The position numbers and the translations under genes were made by a program. The notes under the pieces are model-generated. The model was not told where the DNA came from, made no database searches, and worked only from the letters and a program-made list of their open reading frames with translations. From SEAL01 sp032153715 (GTDB lineage: Bacteria > Patescibacteriota > Saccharimonadia > Saccharimonadales > Saccharimonadaceae): DNA of 64,000 nt. Position 1 is the first letter of the stretch; the number at the start of each line of letters is the position of its first letter. Location of the stretch: assembly GCA_032153715.1 (NCBI GenBank), contig JALDYR010000002.1, positions 248,001 to 312,000 on the forward strand, read 5' to 3'. This document shows, piece by piece, positions 23,297-31,896 of the stretch.

Positions 23297-25474
23297 ATGG
23301 GTCAACAAAGACTCGGTAACGCTCGACCTGACGATCAAAACAAGCGCCCGCAAGGACAGCAACGTCAGAAATCAAACAACACGGTTCTCAATAACACCAG
23401 TACTCGCAAGGGTGAGGTGTTCCGCGCACAGCGTCGAACCAGCGAAAACGTCAATCTTCGTGCTAGCCAGCACATGATTAACATCCCTGTAAACAAGTCA
23501 CTTTTTAACGGCTACCATGGTCGTCAGTTCAGTATGGCTGATGCGAAAAAGATGCCAAAGACCAAGGGTCCTGTTCTCAAGATCATGCCAATTGGCGGTC
23601 TTGGTGAAATGGGTATTGGCAAGAACATGATGGCGATCGAATACGAAAATGACATTCTTGTCATCGACTGTGGGTTCTTGTTCCCAGGCGCTGATTATCC
23701 AGGTATTAACTACATTACCCCTGATATTACATACCTCGAAGAGAACAAGCATAAAGTGCGCGCAATTGTCTTTACACACGGCCACCTTGATCACATTGGT
23801 GCGTTCCGACACATTGCTCACCGCCTGCAGGCACCGGTATACGCCAGTAAATTTACGCTTGGCATGGTGCAGCGCACGATGGAAGAGGCGACAAGCGGCT
23901 ATGAGCCTACGTACCACGAAATGAATCCTGAAGCGCACGAGCGCGTACAGATCAGTGATAACTTTAGTATCGAATTGGTTCGCGTTAATCACTCGATCCC
24001 TGACGCAACAGCGGTTGTCGTCCGCACACCGCTTGGTGTCCTCGTGGACACTGGTGACTGGCGTTTCGAAGACAACCCAGTTGATGGCAAGAAGTTCGAC
24101 CTTGAACGCCTGACAGAAATTGCAACCACAGAAGGTATTACGCTTCTGATGAACGAATCAACCAACTGTGAGTCAGATGGTACACACACCCACGGTGAGT
24201 TCGATATCCAGCAATCAATGGGGCAGGTGATGGATAAATATCCAAATAGCCGGCTTGTTCTCAGCTGTTTCTCATCACAAATTCATCGTATGCAGGTAAT
24301 TTTGGAAGAAGCCAAGAAGCATGATCGTAAGGTCGCGTTTGCTGGTTACAGCATGATTCAAAACCTTGAAGTAGCGCTCCGTGCGAACACGATCAAGATT
24401 CCAAAAGACGTTGTCGTGAAAATGGAAGACGTCGTGAAGCTACCTGACGGTAAAGTAACGATCGTTTGTACTGGTTCGCAGGGTGAGTTTAACGCCGTTT
24501 TGAACCGTATGGCATCTGGTGCACACAAATTCATCAAGATCAAAAACAGCGACGTAATTGTCTTTAGTTCAAACCCAATTCCAGGTAACGAAAAGTATGT
24601 CACCCGTACGGTTGACGGTTTGATGCGTGAAGGTAGTGCTGTTGTCCAAAACGGCAAGACGCACCTGACAGGCATTGGTCCACTTCACCTTTCAGGTCAC
24701 GGTTACTACGATGACCATGTCAAGTTGGTGAACGCGCTGAACCCAACATACTACATGCCAATTCACGGTGAATTCCACATGCTTGTCCACAACGCTGAAC
24801 TAGCAGAAAAAGAAGCGGCAATTCCACGCGACAATATCTTTGTCTGTGACAGCGGTGACGTGATTGAAATTACGCCAGACGGCGCTAAAAAGAATGGCCG
24901 TATCCCAGTTGGCGGTATCATGTACGACGACAGCGGTGCAATTGTCAGCGAAGTCGTCCTTAAGGACCGTATTCACATGGCAACTGAAGGTATGTTCGTA
25001 GTTGTCCTGACGGTGGCTCGCGGTAGCGGTCGCTTGATGACGAGCCCTGATATCATCAGTCGTGGTTTCATCTACCTTCGTGATAGCGAAGAGCTGATGG
25101 GCACGATTCGTCAGTACTTGAAGCAAAAAGTTGCCCGCAGCTTTAGCGGCAAGAAGATCGATCTTGATCAAATCAAGAAAGAACTAAAGGATGAAATTAC
25201 TCACATTCTGTACGACCAGACACGTCGCACGCCAATCGTGATCCCGGTGATCAACGAAATTGGTGGCGGTGGCGGTAATCGCGAACAGCGCGATAACGCA
25301 GGTCGCGGCAATCAGAACCAAAACCGTTCACAGAACAACACTGGTGCTGAAAAGCCGGTTGGTGGCATTGTGCCAAAGCTTCCTCCGAAGCAGTTCCCGG
25401 CAAAGCAAATGCCTGATACTGAAGCAGTTGACCCAGCACTTCGCGCGAAAACAGCTGATCAGCGCCCATACTAA
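23297..25474 (+). CDS. rnj: Ribonuclease J
   Basis: A 725-residue 5'-3' exonuclease/endonuclease of the beta-CASP family. All landmarks are intact: HGHLDH (161-166), VNHSIPD, GDWRF, LSGHGYYDDH and PIHGE with H490. It is longer than usual (about 555), with a ~90-residue basic N-terminus rich in Gln, Arg and Asn and a ~60-residue Asn/Gln/Pro-rich C-terminus (GGGGGN, NQNRSQNN); such tails often contact RNA or partner proteins. It is probably the catalytic partner of the 18216 paralog. An AAAGGAG ribosome-binding site and strong promoter suggest high expression. Confidence 0.96.
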   Translation: MGQQRLGNARPDDQNKRPQGQQRQKSNNTVLNNTSTRKGEVFRAQRRTSENVNLRASQHMINIPVNKSLFNGYHGRQFSMADAKKMPKTKGPVLKIMPIGGLGEMGIGKNMMAIEYENDILVIDCGFLFPGADYPGINYITPDITYLEENKHKVRAIVFTHGHLDHIGAFRHIAHRLQAPVYASKFTLGMVQRTMEEATSGYEPTYHEMNPEAHERVQISDNFSIELVRVNHSIPDATAVVVRTPLGVLVDTGDWRFEDNPVDGKKFDLERLTEIATTEGITLLMNESTNCESDGTHTHGEFDIQQSMGQVMDKYPNSRLVLSCFSSQIHRMQVILEEAKKHDRKVAFAGYSMIQNLEVALRANTIKIPKDVVVKMEDVVKLPDGKVTIVCTGSQGEFNAVLNRMASGAHKFIKIKNSDVIVFSSNPIPGNEKYVTRTVDGLMREGSAVVQNGKTHLTGIGPLHLSGHGYYDDHVKLVNALNPTYYMPIHGEFHMLVHNAELAEKEAAIPRDNIFVCDSGDVIEITPDGAKKNGRIPVGGIMYDDSGAIVSEVVLKDRIHMATEGMFVVVLTVARGSGRLMTSPDIISRGFIYLRDSEELMGTIRQYLKQKVARSFSGKKIDLDQIKKELKDEITHILYDQTRRTPIVIPVINEIGGGGGNREQRDNAGRGNQNQNRSQNNTGAEKPVGGIVPKLPPKQFPAKQMPDTEAVDPALRAKTADQRPY

Positions 25475-25488
25475 AACGCGCTATATTA

Positions 25489-25520
25489 TAAAAAGCTCCG
25501 ACATATGTCGGAGCTTTTTT
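25489..25520 (+). terminator. Terminator after the second RNase J gene
   Basis: AAAAGCTCCGACA pairs with TGTCGGAGCTTTT around a 2-base centre, followed by T's. Confidence 0.92.
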
Positions 25521-25543
25521 GCTGACGAGGACGATCATGATTA

Positions 25544-25552
25544 TGCTATACT
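25544..25552 (+). promoter_or_regulatory. Extended -10 (TGCTATACT) before the 25559 prepilin
   Basis: TGCTATACT ends 6 nt before ATG 25559. Confidence 0.6.
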
Positions 25553-25558
25553 TTTTGT

Positions 25559-26080
25559 ATGAAGAAGACGCCGGGTGGAGGCTTTACAATTGTCGAATTA
25601 CTGATTGTCATCGTGGTGATTGGTATTCTCGCGAGTATCGCAATTGTGGCGTACAATGGCGTGCAAGCACGGGCGCAACAGTCAAAAATAAAATCTGACG
25701 TTAAGCAAATTCAAAAAGCGATTATGGCGGCACGAACCCAGACGGGGACGACGCTCTATGGCATTACCAATAACGACGCAACGGCATGGTTTTGTACGCA
25801 AAAAACATCAGGGACGAATTTAGCCACCTTGCCAAAGACTGACAATTGCTGGGTCGTGTATACGAGCACGCTGGACCAAATCAGTGCGGCAAGTGGTATG
25901 AATATCCGCAATCTTCTTGATCCATGGGGGCGACCGTACTTTATAGATGAAAATGAAGACGAAAACAACGGTGGTAGCTGCACGAAGGATCTGATTGGCG
26001 CCTATAAAACCCCATTCGTTTATGATGATTGGAGTCCGGATAACAGCGTACAGCTGTCGAATGTGAAAGCCGGCTGCTAA
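25559..26080 (+). CDS. Type IV prepilin with pseudopilin-like DPWGRPY motif
   Basis: A 173-residue prepilin with a very short leader (8 residues to GGG before Phe), the shared helix and Glu at +5. The head ends with NIRNLLDPWGRPYFIDENED. The DPWGxPY block followed by acidic residues matches the calcium-binding C-terminal region of GspG-type major pseudopilins. Cysteines occur near 78, 98, 141 and at the very C-terminus. A sister gene at 30319 has the same organisation. It converges with the second GH16 gene with no gap between stops. Confidence 0.92.
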   Translation: MKKTPGGGFTIVELLIVIVVIGILASIAIVAYNGVQARAQQSKIKSDVKQIQKAIMAARTQTGTTLYGITNNDATAWFCTQKTSGTNLATLPKTDNCWVVYTSTLDQISAASGMNIRNLLDPWGRPYFIDENEDENNGGSCTKDLIGAYKTPFVYDDWSPDNSVQLSNVKAGC

Positions 26081-27205
26081 CTACTGCCAGACGCGGACAT
26101 AATCGACATACATCGCCGTGCCACTCGGGACGGTGTAGCCTTTTTTCAGGCCAAGGTTCAGGATGACGTACTGTGGCAGGGCAGTGATATTAGCACTGGT
26201 CGTATAGCTTGGTCCAGCTACGCCATCAAGATAGACTTGGATTTTGTTCGCTGACCATGATAGGCCGTAAATGTGGTAATCCTGGGTGTAATTGATACTA
26301 CTATTGCCATAGAGGGCGATACCGGACTGGAGGGGATTTGATGACGAGCCGTAGTGGTAGTTGAACGTTGGGCGGGTTTGGCCCTGTAGGCCAAACTCAA
26401 ACACGTCAATTTCTGGCGGCCAACTTTGATCAACGGGGGCTGATAGTGTCCAAAAGGCTGGCCAGACACCAGTGTTGCCAGGGACTTTAATGCGGGCTTC
26501 CAGGTAGCCGTATTTGTAGCTAAAGTTGCGGCCATTTTGCACCATGCCTGAACTATATGGGTAGCCGTTTGTAGCGCCTTGATTGAGGGTGAGCACGAGA
26601 CTGCCATTTTGCACCTTTGGGTTATTGGCTAGATAGTAGGCATCTTCGTACTGTGGGTTGTATGGGTCGCCGTAACTGTATGAGGGACCGCGCTGGGGTG
26701 TCCACATGGCGGTGTTGAGACTCGAGCCATTAAATTCATCCTGCATGATCAGTTGCCAAGCGCCACTGATGCCATACGGGACCGGCACTGGCGCAGTGCA
26801 CGAGGGGTAGGTACCGCTATAGCCAGCTGGACATTGTTGCGTTTGAATAGGGGGTGCCACGCTTGAAGACGATGACTTCGAGTTATTGGTTGCCAGTTTT
26901 TGTGTTGCGGTGGGGGAGGTCGCGCCCTGCGCCGTCGGCTGAAGGGGTGACGTAGCACTACCAGGTGCTTGGGCTGCACCTGTCGGGCTGTCACTACTAT
27001 TATTGCTCGAGCGAGGCGACGATGGTGTGGCGTGTGTAGGCGAACCGGTTGATGGCGTCACCGCTGGCGTGTCAGTGGTCCGCCGGTTGCCTGAGTGAAG
27101 GAGGGTGCTGATGTAGGCTGAGGCTGTCACGGAGCTAAAGGCAAGAACTACCATGCAAACAAGGAGGAGGGACTTTTGGTGATGGATCAAAAGGATTTTA
27201 TTCAT
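26081..27205 (-). CDS. Membrane-anchored or secreted GH16 glycoside hydrolase
   Basis: A 374-residue protein from the ATG at 27205 (chosen because it opens with a compact signal, MNKILLIHHQKS; a frame to 27277 exists). The hydrophobic N-terminus (about 12-30) is followed by ~85 residues of Ser/Thr/Pro/Asn-rich linker and a short Cys segment (CPAGYSGTYPSC). The GH16 domain carries catalytic E265-I-D267-V-F-E270. Strong matches to the 10483 enzyme include EARIKVPG, WPAFWTLSA and the MYVDYVRVW end. It acts outside the cell on beta-glucan-like polymers. It lacks the C-terminal Ig domain. Confidence 0.87.
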   Translation of the reverse strand: MNKILLIHHQKSLLLVCMVVLAFSSVTASAYISTLLHSGNRRTTDTPAVTPSTGSPTHATPSSPRSSNNSSDSPTGAAQAPGSATSPLQPTAQGATSPTATQKLATNNSKSSSSSVAPPIQTQQCPAGYSGTYPSCTAPVPVPYGISGAWQLIMQDEFNGSSLNTAMWTPQRGPSYSYGDPYNPQYEDAYYLANNPKVQNGSLVLTLNQGATNGYPYSSGMVQNGRNFSYKYGYLEARIKVPGNTGVWPAFWTLSAPVDQSWPPEIDVFEFGLQGQTRPTFNYHYGSSSNPLQSGIALYGNSSINYTQDYHIYGLSWSANKIQVYLDGVAGPSYTTSANITALPQYVILNLGLKKGYTVPSGTAMYVDYVRVWQ

Positions 27206-27321
27206 GAGGTGCAGGTATGTGTTTTTATTGTAAACTAAACTAACATTAACATGTTTACGCTTAAAAAGCAATATCATCGCCTAATGAGCATGAGAGACTT
27301 GCAAAACGTAGTAAAATTTGC

Positions 27322-27351
27322 TATAATATGCAAAGGAAAACAGTATATAAT
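27322..27351 (+). promoter_or_regulatory. Two -10 boxes before ftsK
   Basis: TATAAT at 27322-27327 (preceded by TGC) and again at 27346-27351, the latter ending 11 nt before ATG 27363. They allow a leadered or a near-leaderless transcript; the longer leader contains AAAGGAAAA but too far from the ATG to act as a ribosome-binding site. Confidence 0.5.
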
Positions 27352-27362
27352 AGAAAACAGTT

Positions 27363-29612
27363 ATGGCAAAAAGAAAAAAAGTCTCAAAAAAGAAATCAGC
27401 ACCGTCTGGACCAAAGCATAGCTTGCCAGCTGGCTTTTGGCAGCAGGTGACAGCAGTTGCGTTGATTGCGTTTTCAATCCTCTTGATTGTGGCCTGGTTT
27501 GGCGCTGGTGGTCCGATCCTTGACTGGGTGCAGCAAGCGGCGCTCAATACAATTGGCTACGCGGTGTACGTCGTGCCGTTTTTATTTGTCTATGTCGCGG
27601 TCGAGATCTTTAGGGCAGAGCATAACAAGCTGCCGTTTGTGATGAAGTTTGCAACGACGCTGTTGATTGTGTGGTTTGCTGGTCTCTTTGGCTTGATGGA
27701 AAGCGATACCGGCAAAACAACGGGTGGATTTGTTGGCGATACCGCTAATAGCGGCATGTTGGCCCTCGTCGAATCGCCAGTCGCGGCCTTTATTTACATC
27801 TTTTTGATTGTCGTGACGGTGCTATTTGTGATTCGCGTCTCGCCAATTACGATTATTAAAAAGCTATGGGAACTGGCTCAAACCGACAAGTCAGAGCAAG
27901 AGAGCAATGTTCAAGTCATGCGCAAAGCTGCGAACGCTGACGTGCCGGAAAAGAAATCAGCCCCAATTACTGATTTCAAGATGAACGCTGGTGTGCCAAC
28001 GCTTGATCCGGCTGAAGCTGCGACACCAGAGGACAAGAAGCCATCGAAGCTCTCAAGCCTACGCGGTAGTGTAAAGCAAGACAAAGCAGCGGAAGAGGGT
28101 GCTGCTCTTGTTGCGATCAACGATCCAAATTGGAAGTCGCCAAGTGTTGAATTGCTTGAAAAGAAGCAATCGCCAGCCGACGCCGGTGACGTCCAGCAAA
28201 ATGCGCAGACGATCAAAGACACGCTTAGTGAATTTAATATTGATGTCGATATGGAAGGTGCCAACATTGGACCAAAGGTGACGCAGTACACCCTTCGTCC
28301 GCCAAGTGGCGTCAAGCTCACTCGTATTACCGCGCTGGAAACAAACATCGCGCTCAACCTTGCCGCACAAAGCCTGCGTATTGAAGCGCCAATTCCTGGC
28401 CAGCGCGCGGTTGGTATCGAGGTGCCAAACCGTCGAGCGGCTGACGTGCGCTTGTACGGCATTTTGACAGCCAAGCAGTGGAAGAATAACCGTGAACCAC
28501 TCAGTTTCGCAATTGGCAAAGATATTTCCGGCGAAGCGGTGGTTGGTGAGCTAAACAAGATGCCCCACCTTTTGATTGCTGGTCAGACCGGTAGTGGTAA
28601 GTCAGTTATGATCAATACTCTGCTGACAAGCTTGCTGTACCGCAACAGTCCAAGTGAAATGAAGCTGATTTTGGTGGATCCAAAGCAAGTGGAAATGGCG
28701 CCATACGAAGATATTCCGCACTTGCTGACTCCGGTCATTACCGAGCCGGAAAAGACCATTAGCGCCCTCAAATGGGCGGTTAACGAGATGGAGCGTCGCT
28801 ACAAACTGCTGGCGGATGAAAAGCTGCGAGACATTAAATCGTACAACCAAAAGGTCCAAAGTGGCGCCAAGAAGGTGGAAATTGAAGACGCTGATGGCAA
28901 CATGCAACAGCACGATGACGGCGCAATGCCATACATTGTTGTCGTGATTGACGAGCTGGCCGACCTCATGATGGTGGCGGCTCGCGACGTGGAGGCATTG
29001 ATTGTACGCCTGGCGCAGAAGGCGCGTGCGGTTGGTATTCACTTGGTGCTCGCGACGCAGCGTCCATCAGTTGACGTTATTACTGGTCTGATCAAGGCTA
29101 ATGTGCCGGCGCGTATTGCCTTTACAGTCGCGTCGCAAATTGACTCGCGTACGATTCTTGACCAAGTCGGTGCCGAAAAGCTCCTGGGGCAAGGTGACAT
29201 GTTGATGCTAACGCCAAGCATGAGCAAGCCAAAGCGTATCCAGGGTGCCTGGGTGATGGACGAAGAAGTTATGAAGATTACCGACCATTTGCGCATGCAG
29301 TCAGCGCCGCAGTATAACGACGAAATTGTGTCGCAGCCAGTGCAGTTGAATGGCAAAGGTGGCGTCGTGATGGACTTTGCGACCGATACCAGTGGCGATC
29401 AAACGTACCAAGAAGCGCTGCGGATCGTGATTGATAGTGGTAAAGCGAGCGCTAGCTTGTTGCAGCGACGCCTCGGTATTGGCTACGCCAAAGCGGCTCG
29501 GTACATCGATACGATGGAAGACCAGGGTGTTGTTGGGCAGGCGAGTGGCAATAGCAAGCCGCGTGACGTACTAGTTCGCAGTATGGACGAGCTTGCTGGC
29601 GCCGTTGAATAA
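27363..29612 (+). CDS. ftsK: DNA translocase FtsK/SpoIIIE
   Basis: A 749-residue septal DNA pump. The first ~160 residues carry about four membrane segments after a Lys-rich start (KRKKVSKKKS). A linker (~170-270) and the alpha/beta motor follow, with Walker A GQTGSGKS (about 408-415) and Walker B VVVIDELADLM (about 528). The C-terminal winged-helix gamma domain (LLQRRLGIGYAKAARYID) reads KOPS-type sequences and contacts Xer. The xer gene at 57773 is its expected partner at dif. The terminator follows closely. Confidence 0.97.
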   Translation: MAKRKKVSKKKSAPSGPKHSLPAGFWQQVTAVALIAFSILLIVAWFGAGGPILDWVQQAALNTIGYAVYVVPFLFVYVAVEIFRAEHNKLPFVMKFATTLLIVWFAGLFGLMESDTGKTTGGFVGDTANSGMLALVESPVAAFIYIFLIVVTVLFVIRVSPITIIKKLWELAQTDKSEQESNVQVMRKAANADVPEKKSAPITDFKMNAGVPTLDPAEAATPEDKKPSKLSSLRGSVKQDKAAEEGAALVAINDPNWKSPSVELLEKKQSPADAGDVQQNAQTIKDTLSEFNIDVDMEGANIGPKVTQYTLRPPSGVKLTRITALETNIALNLAAQSLRIEAPIPGQRAVGIEVPNRRAADVRLYGILTAKQWKNNREPLSFAIGKDISGEAVVGELNKMPHLLIAGQTGSGKSVMINTLLTSLLYRNSPSEMKLILVDPKQVEMAPYEDIPHLLTPVITEPEKTISALKWAVNEMERRYKLLADEKLRDIKSYNQKVQSGAKKVEIEDADGNMQQHDDGAMPYIVVVIDELADLMMVAARDVEALIVRLAQKARAVGIHLVLATQRPSVDVITGLIKANVPARIAFTVASQIDSRTILDQVGAEKLLGQGDMLMLTPSMSKPKRIQGAWVMDEEVMKITDHLRMQSAPQYNDEIVSQPVQLNGKGGVVMDFATDTSGDQTYQEALRIVIDSGKASASLLQRRLGIGYAKAARYIDTMEDQGVVGQASGNSKPRDVLVRSMDELAGAVE

Positions 29613-29634
29613 CTCTCGACTACGCGAAAAATGA

Positions 29635-29667
29635 AAACCCCCGCTATCATTTCGGTAGCGGGGGTTT
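29635..29667 (+). terminator. Terminator after ftsK
   Basis: A 12-bp perfect stem AAACCCCCGCTA/TAGCGGGGGTTT with a 9-nt loop. It also lies just past the stop of the convergent 29670 gene, so it may work for both. Confidence 0.9.
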
Positions 29668-29669
29668 GT

Positions 29670-30179
29670 TTAACGAGAATGCTGTGCCGTTGCCGCGAAC
29701 GTTTGGAGCAGCTGAATGACGTAGAGCGCGATACCGGGATCGCTAACGTCAAGTTTTGCGATGAAATCTGCATCCGGGAGGCTAATTGTCGGGTCGGATG
29801 AGCGAACGTGCTTGAAGTAGAGGCGAGCATGCTGCTCAAGTGTTCTTGGTGTCTCATCACGAGAATATGTCAAGAGCTCTCCAGCGGTGGTGAGGTAGAC
29901 GTTTACTTTGATCAGACTTTTTCGAAACGGCGCCCCGTGGATTTTCCAGACACGTTCTTGTGTCGGAAGGGTTTCGTTGGGGGTGTGGTCGCTTCGCGCG
30001 AGCACCTCAAGTGTCTCGCTGATCTCACGCGACAATGCCTTGTTAATGACGGCGATGACGCTATCGAGCTCGGCTTGTGTCTTCTCGACTGCTGCGTAGG
30101 CATTGTTCAGCACCTGGAGAGCGCTGACATGCTGCTCATGGCAGTAGTCGATAAGGAGAGAAAGCTGTCGCTGGTCCAT
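29670..30179 (-). CDS. Hypothetical protein, 169 aa
   Basis: I do not recognise this protein. The start at 30179 is chosen for its AAGGAG site 4 nt upstream; the longer frame to 30290 lacks one. The protein is soluble, with a helical N-terminal half (residues ~1-65, heptad-like LLIDYCHEQHVSALQVL) and a mixed C-terminal half. It converges with ftsK and is divergent from a prepilin gene. Confidence 0.65.
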   Translation of the reverse strand: MDQRQLSLLIDYCHEQHVSALQVLNNAYAAVEKTQAELDSVIAVINKALSREISETLEVLARSDHTPNETLPTQERVWKIHGAPFRKSLIKVNVYLTTAGELLTYSRDETPRTLEQHARLYFKHVRSSDPTISLPDADFIAKLDVSDPGIALYVIQLLQTFAATAQHSR

Positions 30180-30282
30180 GAGACTCCTTCGGCGCGGGGT
30201 GGTCTTGTTAAACTCCTTTTGGAGCTCAACTAAAAAGATGGTGCTCGACAAAATCATCCTAACTCTACCACCGTTATTCGGT

Positions 30283-30312
30283 TTGCTCAAGCATAACTAC
30301 TTTTGCTATACT
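30283..30312 (+). promoter_or_regulatory. Promoter of the 30319 prepilin (TTGCTC-18-TATACT)
   Basis: TTGCTC (30283-30288), TGC, then TATACT (30307-30312) ending 6 nt before ATG 30319. This excludes the longer frame starting at 30178. Confidence 0.6.
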
Positions 30313-30318
30313 GACAGC

Positions 30319-30849
30319 ATGTACAGTACCTCTCGTCATTCTGGCTTTACGATCGTTGAACTGCTGATCGTTATTGTGGTCATTGGCATCCTGGCAGCCA
30401 TTACGATCGTGGCCTTTAATGGGGTGCAGGATCGAGCGCGGACGAATAAAATCAATTCAGATGTGGCGATGCTAAATAAGGCAATTCAAGCGGCCCGGGT
30501 GAATAGCGGCGAACAGGCAACGCGGTATGTGACTGGGGTGACTGCTACGGCCTCGGCATGTGTCAGCACGCTCGATACGATTGATCTTGCCGACAAGACA
30601 GCGGCGGCGGGTTGTTGGACAGCATATAATAACGCTCTTAATGCAATTAGTACCGCCAGCAGTATGAACATTCGTAATCTAGTCGATCCGTGGGGGCGAC
30701 CATACTACCTGGATGAGAATGAAAAAGAGGGAGCGACAACTTGTGGTATCGGTAGGGATACGGTCGCTGCCTTTCCAAGACCTCGCACCCAAGGAAGTTG
30801 GGCAAATACCAACGCTATTTCCATACCATACATAACTCCTGGCTGCTGA
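30319..30849 (+). CDS. Type IV prepilin with pseudopilin-like DPWGRPY motif
   Basis: A 176-residue prepilin: leader MYSTSRHSG, cleavage before Phe, shared helix with Glu at +5. The head closely parallels the 25559 protein, including ISTASSMNIRNLVDPWGRPYYLDENE and a C-terminal Cys, so the two are direct paralogs. The DPWGRPY plus acidic block suggests a calcium site as in GspG-type pseudopilins. The next prepilin operon begins 38 nt downstream with its own promoter. Confidence 0.92.
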   Translation: MYSTSRHSGFTIVELLIVIVVIGILAAITIVAFNGVQDRARTNKINSDVAMLNKAIQAARVNSGEQATRYVTGVTATASACVSTLDTIDLADKTAAAGCWTAYNNALNAISTASSMNIRNLVDPWGRPYYLDENEKEGATTCGIGRDTVAAFPRPRTQGSWANTNAISIPYITPGC

Positions 30850-30872
30850 TAGAATAAACGTAAACGATTTGG

Positions 30873-30878
30873 TATACT
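30873..30878 (+). promoter_or_regulatory. -10 box TATACT of the three-prepilin operon
   Basis: TATACT ends 9 nt before ATG 30888; a second TATAAT overlaps 30882-30887 immediately before the start. Confidence 0.5.
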
Positions 30879-30887
30879 TTTTATAAT

Positions 30888-31337
30888 ATGAACCACGAAA
30901 TAACGAGGCGCTCGGGTGGGCGTGGATTTACTATCGTCGAACTGTTGATTGTGATTGTCGTGATTGGTATTTTGGCGGCCATTACGATCGTGGCGTTTAA
31001 TGGGGTGCAGGTGCGCGGCCGCGATGTGGCACGGACGTCGGACGTAAAATCGCTGCAAAAAGCTATTGAAATGTACAAGGCCGACCAGGGTAATTATCCG
31101 CTTCATACAAGCGGCACGGATAACGCCGGCACTAGCATTTCGAATCTGACGAGCTTATTAGTCCCGCAGTATATCGCAAAAATTCCAACCGACCCCGGCG
31201 GGCTGCAGTATCAATACGTTCGTGGAGTGATAGCAAATAATTCCTATGCAATTCGTGTTGTGTATGAAGGAAAAACGCCGTGCAAAATGGGCGTCAATAG
31301 TGCATCAACTGGCTGGTGGGGGTATCCGGAATGCTAG
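30888..31337 (+). CDS. Type IV prepilin, first gene of a three-prepilin operon
   Basis: A 149-residue prepilin with a 13-residue leader ending GGRG before Phe and the shared helix. A short head includes the LQKAIEMYKADQGNYPL segment typical of type II pseudopilin alpha1 helices, and ends with the pair C-x(14)-C (PCK...PEC). Its end overlaps the start of the next prepilin by 7 nt, so the three genes 30888, 31331 and 31897 are co-translated. Confidence 0.92.
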   Translation: MNHEITRRSGGRGFTIVELLIVIVVIGILAAITIVAFNGVQVRGRDVARTSDVKSLQKAIEMYKADQGNYPLHTSGTDNAGTSISNLTSLLVPQYIAKIPTDPGGLQYQYVRGVIANNSYAIRVVYEGKTPCKMGVNSASTGWWGYPEC

Positions 31338-31894
31338 GTCGAGGAAGACAAGCTAAGTCGGCTGGCTTTACGATTGTCGAACTATTGATCGTTATCGTCG
31401 TGATCGGTATTTTGGCGGCGATCACTATCGTTGCTTTTAACGGCGTGCAGCAACGCGCAAATAACACAAAGCGTATTGCGACGGTTAAACAAATTATGAA
31501 GTTGATTGATGGCTATACGGCGACGTACGGGGCTAGTCCTTCAAATGTGACGCGCTGTGCGACGGCGGATAACGTGTGTACAAACAACAGTGCTATTCTT
31601 GCGACGACTATTAACGATGCATTCATGACGGAGCTTCGAAAGATGGGGACGGTGCCTAATGATATGGGTCCAGCGGTTAACGGTCGGGTAGGTATGCAGT
31701 ACAATTACAGCTCTACCGCCACATTCAACGGTGAAATCTATCCGATTCGCCTAGAGTACTGGTTGGAGGGCGGCGGCACGAATTGTGGCTTTAATAGCCT
31801 AGTCACTACAGCTGCAACGGGTGGCGTCACCTCCACGACCGGCTACACGCAGAACAATACAACCTGGACTACTTGTTGGGTGATGATGAAGTGA
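31331..31894 (+). CDS. Type IV prepilin, second gene of the operon
   Basis: A 187-residue prepilin starting at ATG 31331, inside the end of the previous gene (the frame back to GTG 31316 is less likely). The leader MLGRGRQAKSAG is cleaved before Phe, followed by the shared helix with Glu at +5. The head is Thr/Asn-rich, with Cys near 74, 78, 158 and 182. The next prepilin starts 2 nt after its stop. Confidence 0.92.
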   Translation: MLGRGRQAKSAGFTIVELLIVIVVIGILAAITIVAFNGVQQRANNTKRIATVKQIMKLIDGYTATYGASPSNVTRCATADNVCTNNSAILATTINDAFMTELRKMGTVPNDMGPAVNGRVGMQYNYSSTATFNGEIYPIRLEYWLEGGGTNCGFNSLVTTAATGGVTSTTGYTQNNTTWTTCWVMMK

Positions 31895-31896
31895 CC

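Noticed and set aside
27203..27277. Longer start for the second GH16 gene at 27277
   Set aside because: The extra residues (KRKHVNVSLVYNKNTYLHL) place a polar segment before the signal peptide; ATG 27205 gives a normal signal sequence.
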